A stretch of 64,000 nucleotides of DNA from Desulfosalsimonas propionicica (GTDB lineage: Bacteria; Desulfobacterota; Desulfobacteria; Desulfobacterales; Desulfosalsimonadaceae): assembly GCF_013761005.1 (NCBI RefSeq), contig NZ_JACDUS010000001.1, forward strand, positions 558,001-622,000, written 5' to 3'. How positions within the stretch are numbered: the first letter of the stretch is position 1; each line of letters opens with the position of its first letter. The translations under genes were made by a program, and so were the position numbers. A model generated the notes under the pieces. That model was not told the origin of the DNA. It saw only the letters and a program-made list of their open reading frames with translations, and did no database searches. Positions 61,346 to 64,000 of this stretch are shown one piece after another.

Positions 61346-62329
61346 TCAATCGTATTTCACGGCACTGAAGCGCATCAGTTTGTTCCAGTTGTGGTGGGAG
61401 TCGATGTAGCGGATGGTGCCGGTTTTGCCCCGCATGACAAGGGAATGCGTTGTGGCGCCGTTTCCGGTATATCTCACCCCTGATAGAAAACTTCCGCCTG
61501 AAATACCGGTGCCGGCAAAAAACACGTCATCGCTTTTCACCAGATCCTTGACGGAAAATATTCGGGACAGATCTGTTCCGGCTTCGGCCAGGGCCTTTTT
61601 CTCCTTGTCTTTCTGGGGATTGAGGCGGCAGAGCATCTCCCCGCCAATGGCGCGGATCGCGCAGGCCGACAAAACCCCTTCGGGCGTGCCGCCTGTGCCC
61701 ATCATCACATCCACTTCAGAATTGGGGTCAATGGCCATCAGGGAACCGGCCACATCACCGTCTGAGTGAAGCTGAATGCGGGCGCCGGCTTCTCTGATGG
61801 CCTGGATCAGATCCGCGTGCCGGGGCTTGTCTAAGACAAACACCACAAGGTCGGCAATGTCTTTTCCCAGGGCTTTTGCGATGTGTGCCAGATTTGTGTC
61901 AACCGGTGCATTGAGGTCCACGGCGTTTCTGGCCGCTGCTGAAACCGCCAGTTTTTCCATGTAATAGCTGGGCCCGGGATCAAGCATGGTGCCCGCAGGT
62001 GAGACCCCCACAACGGAAATGGCATTGGGCCGGCCGTATGCCAGAAGATTGGTGCCTTCCACCGGATCAACGGCCACATCCACCCGGGGCCCGGATCCGG
62101 TGCCCAGGTTTTCGCCGTTAAACAGCATGGGGGCGTTGTCTTTTTCCCCTTCGCCGATAATAACCGTGCCGTTGATGTCAATGGCCCCAAATGACAGCCG
62201 CATGGCCTCCACTGCGGCTTTGTCCCCGGATTCCTTCTCGCCTCTGCCCAGCCAGCGGGCCGATGACAGGGCTGCGGCTTCGGTTGTTCTCACCAGGTCA
62301 AGGGCCAGGTTGCGCTGGGGGTATTCCAT
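61346..62329 (-). CDS. glpX: class II fructose-1,6-bisphosphatase GlpX
   Basis: The protein has 327 aa from the ATG at 62329 (AAGGAG 8 nt upstream); the frame is open further upstream without such a site. MEYPQRNLALDLVRTTEAAA, ARWLGRGEKESGDKAAVEAM, GEGEKDNAPML, VDPVEGTNL and GTGGTPEGVLSACA are diagnostic of GlpX. It hydrolyses fructose-1,6-bisphosphate in gluconeogenesis and so would supply glucose-6-phosphate for the glucan and trehalose branch. It is the only gene in its unit here. Confidence 0.95.
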   Translation of the reverse strand: MEYPQRNLALDLVRTTEAAALSSARWLGRGEKESGDKAAVEAMRLSFGAIDINGTVIIGEGEKDNAPMLFNGENLGTGSGPRVDVAVDPVEGTNLLAYGRPNAISVVGVSPAGTMLDPGPSYYMEKLAVSAAARNAVDLNAPVDTNLAHIAKALGKDIADLVVFVLDKPRHADLIQAIREAGARIQLHSDGDVAGSLMAIDPNSEVDVMMGTGGTPEGVLSACAIRAIGGEMLCRLNPQKDKEKKALAEAGTDLSRIFSVKDLVKSDDVFFAGTGISGGSFLSGVRYTGNGATTHSLVMRGKTGTIRYIDSHHNWNKLMRFSAVKYD

Positions 62330-62639
62330 TTGTGTGTCTCCTTGGGTCTGTATGCATTGGTAAAGATTGATGGACGCGTAAAAAGTCGCTTTTGAGCCGG
62401 CGCCTTGGTTTGTCCATAATAAACAAATAAAATGGATACAACCATTTGGTTTTTTACACAACCCTGATCCGGTAAATCCCGGCACAGCCCGGGTTGACAT
62501 CCATTTGGATTCATGAAACTGTTTTTTTGAACTTTTTACGGCACCATCTGAAATCAGACTTTTTACGGTGCCATCATATTTGACCAACCCATAACCACCG
62601 GCGGTCAAAGCCGGCTGGATAATTTTTTTCGGAGATGAC

Positions 62640-63518
62640 ATGAGATATGAAGGACAGATTTACCGCCCGTTTAGCGAAGCCAACAGCTATCTTTTGCAAT
62701 GCACCATCGGCTGCTCCCATAACCGCTGCACCTTTTGCGGCATGTACAAGGACCGCAGATACCGGATCCGGTCGCTGGCCGATATCAAGGCGGATATCCA
62801 AATGGCCAAAGATTATTACAGCGACCTTGAAAAGGTGTTTTTGTGCGACGGCGACGCCCTGGCAATGGACACAGGAGTGCTGCTTGAAATTTTAAACACC
62901 CTTTACGCCAAATTTCCGTCTATCCGCCACGTGGGCACCTATGCCGGGCCAGGCAGCATACTTGAAAAAGACATGAGCGAACTGACCGCCCTGCGGGCAG
63001 CGGGGCTGACCAAGGCCTATCTCGGGGTGGAATCCGGAGATGAACGGGTTCTGGCGGATATCAAAAAAGGGGTGACCGCCGCAGAAATGCTCCGGGCCGG
63101 GCAGGACCTTGTGGAGGCGGATATCAATCTTTCTTCCATGGTATTGCTGGGCATTGCCGGCCGGGGCGATGCAAGCCGGCGGCACGCAGAGGCCACAGCA
63201 GAAATCACCAACCAGATGAAGCCCCGCTACCTGGCCGCCCTGACCTACACGCCGGTGCCAAACACCCCTTTGTATCAAAAGGTGGAAAACCAGACGTTTG
63301 AACTGCCCGGCCCGCTTGAGACCATAGAAGAAATGAAGATCATGATGGAAAACATCACCATCGACAACCTGAAGTTTATCGGCGCCCATGCCTCAAACTA
63401 TCTGCCGGTGAGCGGAGAACTGCAAAAGGACAAGGGCCGGATGCTGGCACTGGTCAGCGGGGTTTTGGCAAAACAGGACATGGCCGCGCTGCGGCCGGAA
63501 AATCATCGCGGGCTGTGA
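62640..63518 (+). CDS. radical SAM protein
   Basis: The protein has 292 aa. LLQCTIGCSHNRCTFCGMY near residues 18-36 holds the cysteine cluster, read as C-x4-C-x2-C with HNxCxFC, a variant known in Elp3-like/HemN-like radical SAM families. DIKADIQMAKDYY and a downstream GVESGDERVLADIKKGVT are typical of B12-independent radical SAM proteins of the HemN/Elp3 group. The substrate is unknown. It starts at an ATG directly after a GGAGAT-like site. Confidence 0.83.
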   Translation: MRYEGQIYRPFSEANSYLLQCTIGCSHNRCTFCGMYKDRRYRIRSLADIKADIQMAKDYYSDLEKVFLCDGDALAMDTGVLLEILNTLYAKFPSIRHVGTYAGPGSILEKDMSELTALRAAGLTKAYLGVESGDERVLADIKKGVTAAEMLRAGQDLVEADINLSSMVLLGIAGRGDASRRHAEATAEITNQMKPRYLAALTYTPVPNTPLYQKVENQTFELPGPLETIEEMKIMMENITIDNLKFIGAHASNYLPVSGELQKDKGRMLALVSGVLAKQDMAALRPENHRGL

Positions 63519-63567
63519 TCCGGGAGTTGGGAAAAAACAAACATGCGAAGCAGATGAAGAGTGCCGG

Positions 63568-64000
63568 TCAAGAGTGATGTTGCGCCCGGATGTCAAAGTG
63601 CAGAATCTTACGGCGGAGGGTATTTTTGTCAATGCCGAGTTCACGGGCTGTGGCCAGCTTTTTCCAGTGATTGCGGGTTAATGCTTCCTCAATGGCCCGC
63701 TTCTCAAGTTCCCTCAATGTCATTGCCGCGGGGATGGTTTTGCTTTTTACGTTCGGTATAAGGTGATCCGGCAAATGACCGGGCTGAATAACTTGTTCCT
63801 GGCATAAAACAAAGGCATGCTCAATGGCGTTTTCAAGTTCCCGGATATTGCCCGGCCAGTCGTATAGCAGCAAAGTGGCCAGGGCTTCCCGGGAAATGCC
63901 CGCGATTTGTCTTCCGGCAAGATGGTTTAACTTTTCGATAAAGTGATCAGCCAGCAGGGGGATATCCTCTTTGCGTTCAGCCAGACACGGCAGTTTCAGC
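63568..64000 (-). CDS. sigma-54-dependent transcriptional regulator, C-terminal part (5' end cut by window)
   Basis: An open frame enters from the right edge and ends at 63568 (144 codons in the window). It contains RKEDIPLLADHFIEKLN, LLYDWPGNIRELENAIEHAF and a Fis-type helix-turn-helix (LATARELGIDKNTLRRKI), which is the end of an NtrC-family activator: the last part of the AAA+ domain and the DNA-binding domain. The GAFTGA and Walker motifs lie outside the window. Confidence 0.92.
   Translation of the reverse strand, partial: LKLPCLAERKEDIPLLADHFIEKLNHLAGRQIAGISREALATLLLYDWPGNIRELENAIEHAFVLCQEQVIQPGHLPDHLIPNVKSKTIPAAMTLRELEKRAIEEALTRNHWKKLATARELGIDKNTLRRKILHFDIRAQHHS

Noticed and set aside
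1-64000. CRISPR array or cas genes
   Set aside because: No regularly spaced direct repeats and no Cas protein motifs were seen.
1-64000. tRNA or rRNA genes as island attachment sites
   Set aside because: No cloverleaf or rRNA-like stretch was noticed by eye. A covariance search would be needed to exclude a tRNA fragment.

Overview
The window looks like a chromosomal segment of an anaerobic, GC-rich Desulfobacterota-type bacterium. This rests on an ATP-dependent benzoyl-CoA-reductase / 2-hydroxyacyl-CoA-dehydratase gene set with a CooC-like ATPase and an acetyl-CoA-synthase-like protein, on class II fructose bisphosphatase, on a PAS-GGDEF protein and on a sigma-54 activator. The taxonomic call is inference; no rRNA or tRNA was seen.

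Layout. (1) 1-14.8 kb: a partial SLC12-like transporter and a cytidylate-kinase-like gene on the minus strand. A tightly packed plus-strand alpha-glucan/trehalose operon follows: HAD-GH65 fusion, uridine-kinase-like P-loop kinase, glgX, treY, treZ, malQ. TreY and TreZ make trehalose from glucan ends, GlgX debranches, MalQ re-equilibrates chain lengths, and the HAD-GH65 protein probably phosphorolyses the disaccharide and isomerises the beta-glucose-1-phosphate. (2) 15.2-18.9 kb: a mosaic of short accessory genes separated by sequences with integron attC architecture, all pointing the same way: a HicA/HicB deletion fusion, a two-gene Pycsar system (PycTM + pyrimidine cyclase), a HEPN protein and an AbiJ-like protein. 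No integrase is present, so this resembles an integrase-less attC cluster carrying anti-phage genes. (3) 18.9-24.3 kb: an overlapping pair of a nitrilase-fold protein with an unknown C-terminal half and a Rad50/SMC-like ATPase with an unknown N-terminal domain. I cannot match it to a named system and consider it the leading candidate for an undescribed defence system. (4) 24.5-32.4 kb: type I restriction-modification (hsdM, hsdS, YhcG/DUF1016 nuclease, hsdR).

(5) 32.5-34.8 kb: two lipoprotein genes, one interrupted by an in-frame amber codon, a decayed SWIM-associated gene, and a YefM/YoeB-type toxin-antitoxin pair with a readable promoter/operator. (6) 34.9-43 kb (minus strand): a PLD-helicase-DUF3427 gene with a one-base frameshift, a NUDIX hydrolase, a MazG-like/PLD/SF2-helicase fusion, and an overlapping methyltransferase. 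The CheR-NUDIX-helicase module exists twice, with its second, differently decayed copy at 58.5-60.0 kb, so a duplication brackets about 20 kb.

(7) 43-44.5 kb: a small conserved gene, an HD hydrolase and a truncated beta-propeller gene. (8) 44.6-57.6 kb (minus strand): a long catabolic operon. It runs from a promoter with an overlapping GntR-type palindrome at 57.6 kb, through a GMC-like oxidoreductase, two B/C pairs and three ASKHA activators of the BcrABCD/HgdABC families, a CooC-like ATPase and an ACS-like protein, to a GntR/FCD regulator. Two nested palindromic elements lie inside it. (9) 57.7-64 kb: an alpha/beta hydrolase, the duplicated relics, a CheR-like methyltransferase, PAS-GGDEF, glpX, a radical SAM protein and the end of a sigma-54-dependent regulator.
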